Assembly: GCA_042573625.1 (NCBI GenBank)
Contig: JBHPCZ010000047.1
Coordinates: 1-23,217, forward strand
Length of the DNA: 23,217 nt
Direction: 5' to 3'
From: JBHPCZ01 sp042573625
GTDB taxonomy: Bacteria > Desulfobacterota > Desulfobacteria > Desulfobacterales > UBA11574
How positions within the stretch are numbered: position 1 is the first letter of the stretch; each line of letters opens with the position of its first letter. Shown here piece by piece: positions 1 through 7,948 of this stretch. A program made the position numbers and the translations under genes. Under the pieces are notes generated by a model. It did not search any database and was not told where the DNA came from. It worked only from the letters and a program-made list of their open reading frames with translations.

Positions 1-64
1 TGGTGGGGTGTTTTTATTTGACAGGGGCCTTTTAATGGGTGCAACTATCTACTTTAACTCGAAA

Positions 65-91
65 TTGTGATACAATAATATCGTATCACAA
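65..91. terminator. palindrome downstream of the EamA gene, possible weak terminator
   Basis: A perfect 9 bp stem (TTGTGATAC / GTATCACAA) encloses a 9-base loop in the 234-base stretch after the minus-strand transporter. On the minus strand it is followed by only three T residues, so it could be a weak intrinsic terminator or simply a palindromic site. I see nothing else supportable in 1-234. Confidence 0.3.
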
Positions 92-234
92 AAGTTAGAC
101 CGTATCGCTTTCCTGACATAGCTTGCCCTGAAATGAAATCCGTTAAATTGACAGGTATTAAATTCGACCTATAAATATCAAGGCGAGACCGGTTTTCAGA
201 TATCCATTCCGTTAACATAATTGGCAGTGTATGT

Positions 235-1119
235 TTACGTGTTATTCTCGATCCTTGATGATTCAACACGCTTTCGCTTCATTGTCGCCAATGTAATTGC
301 TCCGAGTATAATACCGCCGCCCAAGATCGTCCTCAATGCCGGAATCTCACCAAGCAACACAAAAGCAAAAAAGATTCCGTAAACCGGTTCCAGGCTGGCA
401 ATGATGCTTGCCAACTGCGCCTTGATATGAACAAGGCTCTTGATAAACAGCACATGTGCCAACGCTGTGCAAACAATACCGAGGATTGCCAGCAAAGCAT
501 AATCGGACGGACGGAGCGTTAAATCCTGAAAAATGATAAGGGGAAACAATACAACGGCTGCAATCGAATTCTGATAGCAAACAATCACCATTGGCGGATA
601 GGTACCCACGTACTTTCGGTTGAGTATGGACAGGACGGCAAACGTGAATCCCGATATTGTTCCCCAAAACGCCCCCTGGGTAACATTGTTTTGGAAATCA
701 AATGACGGAACAACCAAAACCAGGCCCAGGAGAACAAAACCTGCCGTTAAAATGTCAAAAAAGTACAATTTCTCTTTGAAAAAATACGGCTCTATAAAAG
801 TTACGAATAATGGAAATGTGGAAAATGTAAGCAATCCCACGGCAACGGTTGAAATCTGAATCGAGTGAAAGAAAGTTATCCAATGTACGGCCAATATGAC
901 CCCCAGCAAAACAAGAACCGCCAGATCCCGTCTTGATTTCGCCCGAAATGGTATTTTGGAAAAAAAGAGTATTGCACCCAGCATCAAAGAGGCAAAAAAA
1001 GTTCTTCCGAATACGATGAGTATGGGTGACAGGGCCAACCACTTGCCAAAAAGGCCGGCCAGGCCAAAAAGAAAAACAGCGATATGAATTTCTATCATGC
1101 CTTGGCGCTTCAGGGCCAT
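235..1119 (-). CDS. EamA/DMT-superfamily transporter (first of two)
   Basis: A 294-residue inner-membrane protein made almost entirely of hydrophobic segments, about ten, in the two-fold repeat typical of the drug/metabolite transporter family. Visible family features are the early 'FGLAGLFGKW' helix, a 'GLLTFSTFPLF' segment after the first repeat, and 'ASLEPVYGIFFAFVLLGE' near residues 240-260, which matches the conserved end of an EamA repeat. The C-terminus is basic. The start is supported by AGAGGA eight bases upstream of the ATG; a second Met at residue 8 is possible. It follows the ProX-like gene by 39 bases on the same strand and is probably co-transcribed with it. These transporters usually export metabolites or amino acids; the substrate cannot be read from sequence. 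It is a different paralogue from the one at 4449-5393. Confidence 0.9.
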   Translation of the reverse strand: MALKRQGMIEIHIAVFLFGLAGLFGKWLALSPILIVFGRTFFASLMLGAILFFSKIPFRAKSRRDLAVLVLLGVILAVHWITFFHSIQISTVAVGLLTFSTFPLFVTFIEPYFFKEKLYFFDILTAGFVLLGLVLVVPSFDFQNNVTQGAFWGTISGFTFAVLSILNRKYVGTYPPMVIVCYQNSIAAVVLFPLIIFQDLTLRPSDYALLAILGIVCTALAHVLFIKSLVHIKAQLASIIASLEPVYGIFFAFVLLGEIPALRTILGGGIILGAITLATMKRKRVESSRIENNT

Positions 1120-1158
1120 TTCAGAATTCCTCTTTAAAGGGGGCGTTTTTCAAAGGTC

Positions 1159-1650
1159 TCATGATAGTCCCGGTACATCAAGTATAATTGCCTCATGCCC
1201 GGTTTTACCCAAAAAATACTCAAGATTTTCCTTTGATATTACCAGCGTGCTGGTATTGACAAGGGGATGAAACTGAAAAGCTTCCGACGCCCACAGGTCT
1301 TTCTCCATGACGACCTCGACGGCTTTGTCGAGATCGTTAAAAATTGCCAGCAGGGAAACGGCCCCTGGGTCCACCCCAAGGTATTTCTTCAAGCGGTCCG
1401 CAGAACCGAAACGGAGCCGGCTGCTTTCAAGCAGACCCGGAAGCGCCTTCAAGTCGACCCGTTTTTCATCTCTGACAACCACCAGAAAGTGTCTTTTGCC
1501 TTTATGGTCACGAAGAAAGAGATTTTTGGTCTTTGCCCCCGGCAGGTGGGGAATAAGACGATTGACGTCATCAACCGTATATACCGGGGGATGATCATAG
1601 CGTTCGTATTTAATCCGGTGATCGTCAAGGAATTGATAAAAGTCGACCAT
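1159..1650 (-). CDS. YbaK/ProX-family aminoacyl-tRNA deacylase
   Basis: A 163-residue cytosolic protein matching free-standing trans-editing domains that hydrolyse mischarged tRNA, typically Ala-tRNA(Pro) for ProX/PrdX. Family marks are the N-terminal 'YERYDHPPVYTVDD' region, the substrate-pocket lysine in 'GAKTKNLFLRD' (about residues 38-48), 'LLAIFNDLDKAVEVVMEKDL', and the closing 'FHPLVNTSTLVIS' (about 127-139). Length is as expected for the single-domain family. A strong ribosome site (GGGGAGGT) sits nine bases before the ATG. It is the first gene of a probable pair with the downstream EamA transporter. ProX/PrdX is better supported than YbaK (Cys-tRNA(Pro) deacylase) because of the length and motif pattern, but the two cannot be separated with certainty here. 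Confidence 0.88.
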   Translation of the reverse strand: MVDFYQFLDDHRIKYERYDHPPVYTVDDVNRLIPHLPGAKTKNLFLRDHKGKRHFLVVVRDEKRVDLKALPGLLESSRLRFGSADRLKKYLGVDPGAVSLLAIFNDLDKAVEVVMEKDLWASEAFQFHPLVNTSTLVISKENLEYFLGKTGHEAIILDVPGLS

Positions 1651-1708
1651 TATTATATTACCTCCCCTGATATTTATCGTGCGCTGTTCATTATTTAAAA
1701 GTTTGGTT

Positions 1709-2055
1709 CTTCTCCAATTTAGTTGTAGAAGAGGGTTCGAGGATTCAAGGGGTCAAGGGTTCAAGCGTTTGTTCCCCAACGAATTTGTCAGCGCTTTGAG
1801 CATCATCCTTCTGTGATATTTGAAGGAATCGACCCAGCGGCCCTTCTGATTTGTTTGTTATTCAATAAAAATCCAAACAGAGTTCACAAGATTTCTGCCA
1901 TACTTTTAACTCTTTATAATTTTTAAGCATTTCTCTCGAACCCTCGAACCCTCGACTTCTTGAATCCTAATATTTCTTAGCATTTCACTCGAATCCTTGG
2001 CCCCTCGACCCCTTGAATCCTTTCAAAATCATCAACTCTTTTGGAGACGATTCAA
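1709..2055. repeat. inverted-repeat-bounded interspersed element, copy A
   Basis: A non-coding block that recurs at 14755-15123 in the same orientation. Its left edge is a hairpin (CTTCTCCAA / TTGTAGAAG, one mismatch, loop TTTAG, 1709-1731), followed by GGATTCAAGGGGTCAAGG (1741-1758). The right side carries CTCGACCCCTTGAATCC (2004-2020), complementary to the left motif with one mismatch. It ends with a degenerate version of copy B's terminal hairpin, including the shared loop AACTCTTTTGGA. About 100 bases at the left and 150 at the right match copy B, while the middle differs. No ORF or transposase is present, so it looks like a non-autonomous, MITE-like element. It accounts for most of the 603-base gap before the plus-strand operon. 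Confidence 0.8.
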
Positions 2056-2253
2056 CTTTTTTTAAACCCGCTTTCCCATACCCCGTTATTTTTCCATCTG
2101 TCAAGAGGCTTCAATTTGCTGAACTAAATGTTGCGGAAAACACCCCTTCGCTGTATGTAATGGCAAATGCCGCTGCTTTATTTTTAAGGAAATACAGCAG
2201 TTTGATACCTTATATAAATTGTTCGGTTTAATCGCATTCAACAAGGAGGCTGT
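2056..2253 (+). other. leader region of the plus-strand amine-oxidation pair
   Basis: About 200 AT-rich bases between repeat copy A and the ornithine cyclodeaminase-like gene. The promoter for the pair must lie here or in the repeat, but I cannot point to a convincing -35/-10 pair. The region ends in a strong ribosome site, AAGGAGG, four bases before the ATG at 2254. A 72-codon ORF across 2013-2231 starts inside the repeat and shows no family resemblance. Confidence 0.4.
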
Positions 2254-3231
2254 ATGCAAAAGAATCAGCTGCTTTATCTTTCACAGGAAGACGTCATTAA
2301 CGCGGGGCTGACCATGGCCGAAATCATCGAAGCACTGGAGGTCGCTTTCCGTGAAAAAGGTGAGGGACACACGGAGATGCCTCCAAAACCGGGGATTCAC
2401 CCGGGCGGCGGAGACAATTTTATTCACGCCATGCCGGCTTACATTCCCGCGCTGAAAGCGGCCGGTGTAAAGTGGGTCAGCGGTTTTCCGGACAACCACG
2501 AGCTGGGCCTGCCCTATATTACCGGTGTGCTTATTCTCAATGATCCTGAAACCGGTCTCCCCATTTCGGTGATGGACTGTGTCTGGATTACAGCCATGCG
2601 CACCGGTGCGGCAACAGCGCTGTCGGCACGATATCTTGCCCGTCCGGAATCGTCGGTGGTCGGCGTTCTGGGTTGCGGCGTTCAAGGCCGTACCAACGTG
2701 GAGGCACTGAATGTCCTTTTTCCGCTCAAACGGGTAATGGCGTACGACGTGAACCCCGGTGCGGTCAGCCAATATGCAGACGACATCCGTTCCCGTTTTA
2801 ATCTGGAAGTCCTCCCGGTTGATACACCGAAAGAAGCCGTGACCGGTTGCGATATCGTTGTTACGGCCGGACCGATTTTGAAAGTACCGCACGCCACCAT
2901 TCAGCCCGGCTGGCTTGACGAGGGTGCCTTTGCATCTCTGGTCGATTTTGACTCCTACTGGCATGCCGCTGCCATGGGGGAAACGGCCAAATTTTGTACC
3001 GATGACACCCAGCAGCTGCGTCATTATCAACAGACCGGTTATTTCCAACAAATACCCCCACTCCACGCGGATCTGGGCGAAATGGTTGCCGGGCAGAAAC
3101 CGGGTCGTGAAACACCCTCCGAGCGGACGATGACCGCCAATCTGGGTCTGGCGATTGATGATATGGCGGTAGCGCCTATTATTTTTCGCAAAGCAGTGGA
3201 AAAAGGTATCGGCACCTGGCTGCCGTTGTAA
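2254..3231 (+). CDS. ornithine cyclodeaminase / mu-crystallin family protein
   Basis: A 325-residue NAD(P)-binding protein of the family that includes ornithine cyclodeaminase, archaeal alanine dehydrogenase, ketimine reductases and opine-type dehydrogenases. It carries the substrate-side lysine in 'GVKWVSGFPDN' (Lys73), the conserved 'RTGAATALSARYLA' (116-129), a Rossmann glycine motif 'GCGVQGR' (140-146), and an Asp-containing 'SLVDFDSYW' stretch (about 228-236) where the catalytic Asp is expected. Length is normal. The start has AAGGAGG four bases upstream. A flavin oxidoreductase follows 17 bases later, so the two probably act on the same amine or imino acid: one enzyme oxidises it and the other reduces or deaminates the product. 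The substrate is not determinable; calling it ornithine cyclodeaminase proper would be overreach. Confidence 0.9.
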   Translation: MQKNQLLYLSQEDVINAGLTMAEIIEALEVAFREKGEGHTEMPPKPGIHPGGGDNFIHAMPAYIPALKAAGVKWVSGFPDNHELGLPYITGVLILNDPETGLPISVMDCVWITAMRTGAATALSARYLARPESSVVGVLGCGVQGRTNVEALNVLFPLKRVMAYDVNPGAVSQYADDIRSRFNLEVLPVDTPKEAVTGCDIVVTAGPILKVPHATIQPGWLDEGAFASLVDFDSYWHAAAMGETAKFCTDDTQQLRHYQQTGYFQQIPPLHADLGEMVAGQKPGRETPSERTMTANLGLAIDDMAVAPIIFRKAVEKGIGTWLPL

Positions 3232-3248
3232 AAAAGGAATGCCCAGTT

Positions 3249-4421
3249 ATGAATAAAAGGTCTTGCGATGTGATCATTGTCGGCGGCGGTGTCATGGGGA
3301 GTTCCACCGCGTATCACTTAATGCGTCATGACCACAGCCTCAAAGTGACCGTGATTGAGCCTGATCCAACCTATGAACGGGCCTCAACCACGCTGTCTGC
3401 GGGCAACGCACGCATTCAATTCAGTCTCATAGAGAATATCCTGATTTCCCAGCATACGTTTAAGGTGCTGGAGCAATTTGAGGAGACCATGGCGGTTGAA
3501 GACAAAAAGCCCTACATTGCTTACCGTCGCGAAGGCAATCTCTTTCTAGTGGACAATGCCGGTGAGGGGGCGGCCAAAAAAGCAATGGCCTTGCAGAAAA
3601 GCCTGGATTGCCAGGTGGAATGGTGGTCAACGCAAAAGATTAAAGCGCAATATCCCCTTTACGAACCCAGGGACCTGGCGGGTGGAACGTTTGGGCCTAT
3701 GGACGGCCATTTCGACCCCTATGCCGTTCTCATGGGTTACAAAGCCAAGGCTCGATCGCTGGGTGCAGAATATATCAAAGACCGGGTAGTCGAGATCCTG
3801 ACAGCCGGTCCCAGAGCCATTGGCGTCAGATTGGCTTCCGGCGACAGCCTCTCCGCAGGGTCTGTTGTAAACTGCGCCGGCGCGTGGGCGGCAGAGGTGG
3901 CCAGGACTGCCGGCGTGAACCTTCCCGTGGAGCCTGTCAAGCGGCAGGTTTTTGTGCTGGACGCCGCGGTCAAGCCCGAAGGGCCCCTGCCGCTCACTTT
4001 TCTGCCATCCGGCCTCTATTTTCGAACCGAGACCGGCGGTGTTATTCTGCTGGGAAAATCCATGGCCGAAGATCCGGTCGGTTTCGACTTTTCATGGGAT
4101 GACAAACGGTTCATGGAGATTCTCTGGCCGGAACTTGCCGAATTCGTCCCCGCCTTTGATACGCTGAAACTGGTTCGCGGCTGGGCCGGTCTGTATGCGG
4201 TTAATACCCTTGACGGAAATGCTATTCTCGGTGAGTGGCCGGATCTCAAAGGCTTTTATCTTGCCAACGGATTTTCCGGGCACGGGATCATGCAAGCCCC
4301 TGCCGTGGGCCGTTATATGTCCGAAATGATCTTGGATTTACCGCCGATACTGGATCTGTCGAATTTTCGAGCTGAGCGGATACTTGAGAATAGACCGTTG
4401 AGCGAAAGCGGACTGATATAA
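3249..4421 (+). CDS. FAD-dependent oxidoreductase, DAO/FOXRED1-like
   Basis: A 390-residue flavoprotein of the D-amino-acid/sarcosine oxidase (DAO) superfamily. Near the N-terminus is the dinucleotide-binding 'DVIIVGGGVMGSSTAYHL' (residues 7-24), followed by an acidic strand end 'VTVIEPD'. The 'LSAGNARIQFSLIENI' stretch and the C-terminal 'GWAGLYAVNTLDGNAILGE' and 'LANGFSGHGIMQAPAVGRYM' closely resemble the eukaryotic FOXRED1 type, as I remember it. This family oxidises secondary or primary amines of amino and imino acids, passing electrons to oxygen or a quinone/ETF. The ORF lies 17 bases after the cyclodeaminase-like gene; an AAGGA site is about 11 bases upstream of the ATG. It ends 27 bases before the convergent transporter gene. 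The exact substrate is unknown. Confidence 0.9.
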   Translation: MNKRSCDVIIVGGGVMGSSTAYHLMRHDHSLKVTVIEPDPTYERASTTLSAGNARIQFSLIENILISQHTFKVLEQFEETMAVEDKKPYIAYRREGNLFLVDNAGEGAAKKAMALQKSLDCQVEWWSTQKIKAQYPLYEPRDLAGGTFGPMDGHFDPYAVLMGYKAKARSLGAEYIKDRVVEILTAGPRAIGVRLASGDSLSAGSVVNCAGAWAAEVARTAGVNLPVEPVKRQVFVLDAAVKPEGPLPLTFLPSGLYFRTETGGVILLGKSMAEDPVGFDFSWDDKRFMEILWPELAEFVPAFDTLKLVRGWAGLYAVNTLDGNAILGEWPDLKGFYLANGFSGHGIMQAPAVGRYMSEMILDLPPILDLSNFRAERILENRPLSESGLI

Positions 4422-4448
4422 AGAAGTTAGGACACTACTAAACGGGAT

Positions 4449-5393
4449 CTATTGCTCTTGGCGTTGAGCACGAATAACGCTGGGCGCCTTGTCGTCTTGT
4501 TCCTGATTCAGTTGAAGCAAGATGATCGATACAATAACGATAACGCCGCCGATAATCTGGGGGATTTCCATTATTTCATTGAGAAAAATGTAGGATATGA
4601 TACCGGCGGTAATGGGTTCAAGAGTTGCGGTGATGCTGGCCCGGGTGGATCGGATCAGGTTGATGCCCTCCAGATAGAGGCCGAAAGGAATGAGGGTCCC
4701 CATCACGCCGATATACAGAATCCAGGCCCACTGAACCGGAGAATAAGCGTGCATGAAGGCTTCCAGTGGCGGGTGCAGGATATTCCACACAACCGCACCG
4801 AAAAGCAAAGCGTAAAATAGAACCGTCCAGGGGTTGTAGCGGCGCATGCCGTATTCACCGTGAATCGTATACCAGGCAAAGGTTACGGCGGATAAAAGAC
4901 CGCTGATGATGCCGACGATGTTCATGGAAAGAATTTCCAAATTGTAGGCCCCGACAACCAGGTAGCAACCCAATGTTGCGCCGACAAGGGCGATCAGCGT
5001 TGAGCGGCTCAGTTTCTCTTTCATAAAGACGACGGCATGCAGGGCGATAAGGCTGGGGGCCAGATACTGAAGCAGTATGGCGGCCGCCACTTTTATTTTG
5101 CTGATGGTAAACAGGTAAGTAAACTGCACACCGGCCATCCCCACCGTACCGAAGAGAATAAAATAAAAAATATCTCCGAGGGATATTTTAAGCAGAGAGG
5201 AAAAGCGTATCAAAAGGCAAAAAAACAACAGAACAGTTGATATGGTCAGCCGCAACTGGACCAGCTGAAAGGGAGTAATGCCGCTGTTAAATAAAAACTT
5301 GGCCGATGATCCGGACAACGCCCACATTAAGGCAGCCGAAACAACATAAAAATAACCCCACCTGTAATTTTTAACATAATCTTTTGATTTCAT
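4449..5393 (-). CDS. EamA/DMT-superfamily transporter (second)
   Basis: A 314-residue polytopic inner-membrane protein with about ten hydrophobic helices in two EamA repeats. Signs are 'SAALMWALSGSSAKFLF' at the N-terminus, 'AAAILLQYLAPSLIALHAVVFMKEKL' closing repeat one, and 'ASITATLEPITAGIISYIFLNE' closing repeat two. A cytosolic tail of charged residues follows. The ATG lies three bases after the stop of the nicotinamidase-like gene (TGA-TAT-ATG), with no good ribosome site of its own, which implies translational coupling. A plausible but unproven role is export or import of the hydrolase's substrate or product. It converges on the flavoprotein gene with a 27-base gap and no obvious terminator. 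Confidence 0.9.
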   Translation of the reverse strand: MKSKDYVKNYRWGYFYVVSAALMWALSGSSAKFLFNSGITPFQLVQLRLTISTVLLFFCLLIRFSSLLKISLGDIFYFILFGTVGMAGVQFTYLFTISKIKVAAAILLQYLAPSLIALHAVVFMKEKLSRSTLIALVGATLGCYLVVGAYNLEILSMNIVGIISGLLSAVTFAWYTIHGEYGMRRYNPWTVLFYALLFGAVVWNILHPPLEAFMHAYSPVQWAWILYIGVMGTLIPFGLYLEGINLIRSTRASITATLEPITAGIISYIFLNEIMEIPQIIGGVIVIVSIILLQLNQEQDDKAPSVIRAQRQEQ

Positions 5394-5396
5394 ATA

Positions 5397-6431
5397 TCAA
5401 AGCGTAATGCCCGGCCAGCGCTCCAATGGGTCTGTTGAACTGGAAATATGCATCCCCGCATCGGAAAACCGCCGGAAAGCGTCGTCGGCCTGATCCGTAT
5501 AGTCCACCACGTCGGGAATGATCACCGGGGAGGTGCAATCTTCCAAGAGGTATACCTTCTCCGCCAGCCTCGTTTCCGAGGCGCCGATTTCCCTCAACAA
5601 GTCATCGATGGTCCAGGCCACGCAGTGACTCTTGGCCTGCCCGGCGATAATCACCGCATCGAACTCCAGGAGTTTGCGAATAAACCCGGTGTTTTTTTCC
5701 GCGATTGGATCTCCATCGGCGTTTTCCAGCACCTCCGGGCTCAAAACAGAATAATTTTCCGTAAACGGATTGCTGCCCTTGACTTGAAAATCAGGCAGGC
5801 AGTGTCTGGCAATACCATGGAAAAAGGTTGCTTCCTCAATCGCTGAAACCAGCGCGTGGCCAATCCCTCCCAGCATGGCATGATATGGCCAGATGGTGAG
5901 GTCATATTTACCGCCCTCTTTCAACTTCCGAGTGTAGTGACGCAGAAATTTATGACCGTAATCTTCGTCAATGTTCAGACTTCGGGCAATGTCGGGGTTG
6001 AATCTCCAGATCCCCTTTTCAATGTCCTCTGTGGAAATGAGGGTATACGGCGCCGGATGCTCACCGTTTTCGTTGATCAGGAAAATGCTGTGGAAAATCT
6101 GCATCGTCTGATGCGTATCCATTGTCGGGCAGATCTGAGTAATCACGTCCAGGTTACGGTAAATAAATTCGCACAGCCTTCGATTGTCGTCTACGGCCGC
6201 CGTCCCTGAAGATCCGCCCACATAGAGCTCAAATTCCGGAATGCAAAAAGTGTTCTGTACATCGACCAGCAGAAGGCAGATTCTGAACCGGTCCTGAGTG
6301 GCTGGCGCTATTTGGTGCTCTTCCGCCCATTTTCGAGCCGCACCGGCACGGTCCTGATAGGGAACCCTCCATACCTGTCCGACTTTGTCAGGGGCAAAAT
6401 GAGGAGGAACGGGCAGTTCATTTCGTACCAT
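5397..6431 (-). CDS. nicotinamidase-like cysteine hydrolase (isochorismatase fold), unusually long
   Basis: A 344-residue protein with the isochorismatase/nicotinamidase catalytic set: Asp57 in 'LLLVDVQNTFC', Lys218 in 'QVKGSNPFTENYS', and the nucleophile Cys270 in 'GQAKSHCVAW'. A nicotinamidase-like metal site is suggested by Asp105 and His107 in 'MDTHQTMQIFH', and 'WPYHAMLGG' (181-189) follows the family pattern. Typical nicotinamidases are about 180-220 residues. This one has about 50 extra N-terminal residues and large insertions between the metal site and the lysine. The reaction is probably hydrolysis of an amide such as nicotinamide to nicotinate, consistent with a nicotinate phosphoribosyltransferase gene 2.1 kb away. 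GAGGG six bases before the ATG fixes the start. It is coupled to the downstream EamA transporter. It could instead act on another amide, ureide or carbamate. Confidence 0.82.
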   Translation of the reverse strand: MVRNELPVPPHFAPDKVGQVWRVPYQDRAGAARKWAEEHQIAPATQDRFRICLLLVDVQNTFCIPEFELYVGGSSGTAAVDDNRRLCEFIYRNLDVITQICPTMDTHQTMQIFHSIFLINENGEHPAPYTLISTEDIEKGIWRFNPDIARSLNIDEDYGHKFLRHYTRKLKEGGKYDLTIWPYHAMLGGIGHALVSAIEEATFFHGIARHCLPDFQVKGSNPFTENYSVLSPEVLENADGDPIAEKNTGFIRKLLEFDAVIIAGQAKSHCVAWTIDDLLREIGASETRLAEKVYLLEDCTSPVIIPDVVDYTDQADDAFRRFSDAGMHISSSTDPLERWPGITL

Positions 6432-6624
6432 GGGATACCCTCTTTACACAAATTTTGGTCATAGTAGCTAACTGCCTAAAGATGCAAGTTTGGAAGTTTA
6501 CATCTTTGAAAAGGTTTGTCTAAATGGCTTACCAAAACCGGCAGATCATTGTTGTTTGATATTAATAACAATCAGTCTTGTCCAAAAACGAAGCCAATGA
6601 ATTCAAAACCGGTCTGCGAGCAAC

Positions 6625-7908
6625 CTAAGATGATCTGAATCCTATCCGCAGAATCTCATCGCGGCTGATCATTCCCTTAAATTTCCCGCCCGGATCAACC
6701 ACCGGGATACGCTTTAATGCTTTTTCAGTCATCAGCTTTACCGCTTCACCCAGCGTAGCATCTTCACTCACCGTAACCAGATCCGTCTTCATGACTTCAG
6801 CAGCCGTCTTTTTCCGCAGATGCTCCCTGATTTCTTTGTGTTGTCGCCCTCTTTCCGTAAATGGGACAATGCTCACAAAATAGTCCCATATGCCGGTGTG
6901 GGTGTCGGAAAACGCAGCCAGCAAATCCCGATCCGAAATCAATCCCAGGAAGGTGCCGTCTTTTTCAAGGACAGCCACGCGTTGAATATCGTCGGAATCA
7001 ATAATTCGAATAACTTCTTCCACAGATGTCTCCGGCGAAACGGAATTCGTGTCCCTGCGCATAATGTCGGAAACCAGGCGTAGATTTCCCACTTTGATAT
7101 TATTTTTCTGGAACGCTTTCCAGTCCGGAGAGTCCTTCATTATCGCGCTGAATATATCCACGCGTGACAGCATGCCCGCAAGCCTTCCCCTTTTATCCAA
7201 TACCGGTAGACGTTTCAGGCTCTTTTCAATCATCAGATTCACGGCTTCCGTGGCAAACTCGTCTTCTTGCACGAAAACAACAGGACGGGTCATAATCTCC
7301 TCAGCCCTTCTGGACTGAAGGGAATCCAGAACAATGTCTACTCTTTCCCGATCAGATTCAGCCAGAAGACCCAATCTCATTGGCATTTTTGCGCGACAAA
7401 TCAGGTCTTCCTGGGTAATGATCCCTATGGGGCGGCCTTCTTCGTCCACTACCGGAACGCCGTTAAAGATGGAGGAAAGCAGCAGCCTGGCGACTTCGCT
7501 CAAAGAAGTTGACGGGGAAACCTTCGAGGGTGAAGCCGTCATGAGGTCTTTCACTTTGATCTGCCGGGGGAGAAGGCGCTTGCGGGTTTGATGGGAACGG
7601 AGTTCTATCTCCCTGACCGCAACGATACCTTCACCGACCATTTCTTCCAGCGTCGGCAGCACCAGATCCAGCTCGGGAGAAGGCAGAACGATCTCGATCT
7701 TGAGCGGCATGTTGAAAGAGAGCACCAGAATGTTTTGAGTCGCCACTTCACCGTTTTCGTAACTGCCCCCAATGCCTCTCGTGACAATACATCGTGCGGC
7801 AATCTTCAGCCCGCGAAAATACTCCAATATGGCCTCGGGCAACGGTTTTCCCTGGCAACGTGCTTCTTCGTTACTATAGATTTCGATCACACTGTATTTA
7901 AGCGGCAT
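6625..7908 (-). CDS. DUF190 (PII-like) protein with four CBS repeats
   Basis: A 427-residue cytosolic regulatory protein. Residues 1 to about 105 match DUF190, a PII-like fold ('YSVIEIYSNEEARCQGKPL', 'GIGGSYENG', 'MPLKIEIVLPS'). After a basic linker come four CBS motifs, beginning near 'DLMTASPSKVS' (about 121), 'EIMTRPVVFVQED' (204), 'DIMRRDTNSVSPE' (282) and 'EVMKTDLVTVSED' (370). These form two Bateman modules, which usually bind adenine nucleotides. The predicted role is nucleotide sensing, controlling a partner such as the CrcB channel encoded 40 bases upstream on the same strand. AGAGGA precedes the ATG closely. DUF190 proteins near crcB are common; a DUF190 fused to four CBS repeats is larger than the stand-alone form of about 110 residues. 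Confidence 0.9.
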   Translation of the reverse strand: MPLKYSVIEIYSNEEARCQGKPLPEAILEYFRGLKIAARCIVTRGIGGSYENGEVATQNILVLSFNMPLKIEIVLPSPELDLVLPTLEEMVGEGIVAVREIELRSHQTRKRLLPRQIKVKDLMTASPSKVSPSTSLSEVARLLLSSIFNGVPVVDEEGRPIGIITQEDLICRAKMPMRLGLLAESDRERVDIVLDSLQSRRAEEIMTRPVVFVQEDEFATEAVNLMIEKSLKRLPVLDKRGRLAGMLSRVDIFSAIMKDSPDWKAFQKNNIKVGNLRLVSDIMRRDTNSVSPETSVEEVIRIIDSDDIQRVAVLEKDGTFLGLISDRDLLAAFSDTHTGIWDYFVSIVPFTERGRQHKEIREHLRKKTAAEVMKTDLVTVSEDATLGEAVKLMTEKALKRIPVVDPGGKFKGMISRDEILRIGFRSS

Positions 7909-7948
7909 GTTCCTCTGTCTCCTTGCATGAAAAAGGTTCGAAACATGA

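Noticed and set aside
1731..2020. CRISPR-like array from repeated 'TTCGAG/GAATCC' words
   Set aside because: The repeated words are irregularly spaced, occur in both orientations and belong to the ends of a larger element; there are no uniform spacers.
2281..3066. 261-codon minus-strand ORF opposite the cyclodeaminase-like gene
   Set aside because: It is a frame shadow of a well-supported gene and shows no family motifs.
4422..4448. Bidirectional terminator between the convergent flavoprotein and transporter genes
   Set aside because: The 27-base gap contains no inverted repeat with a T run.
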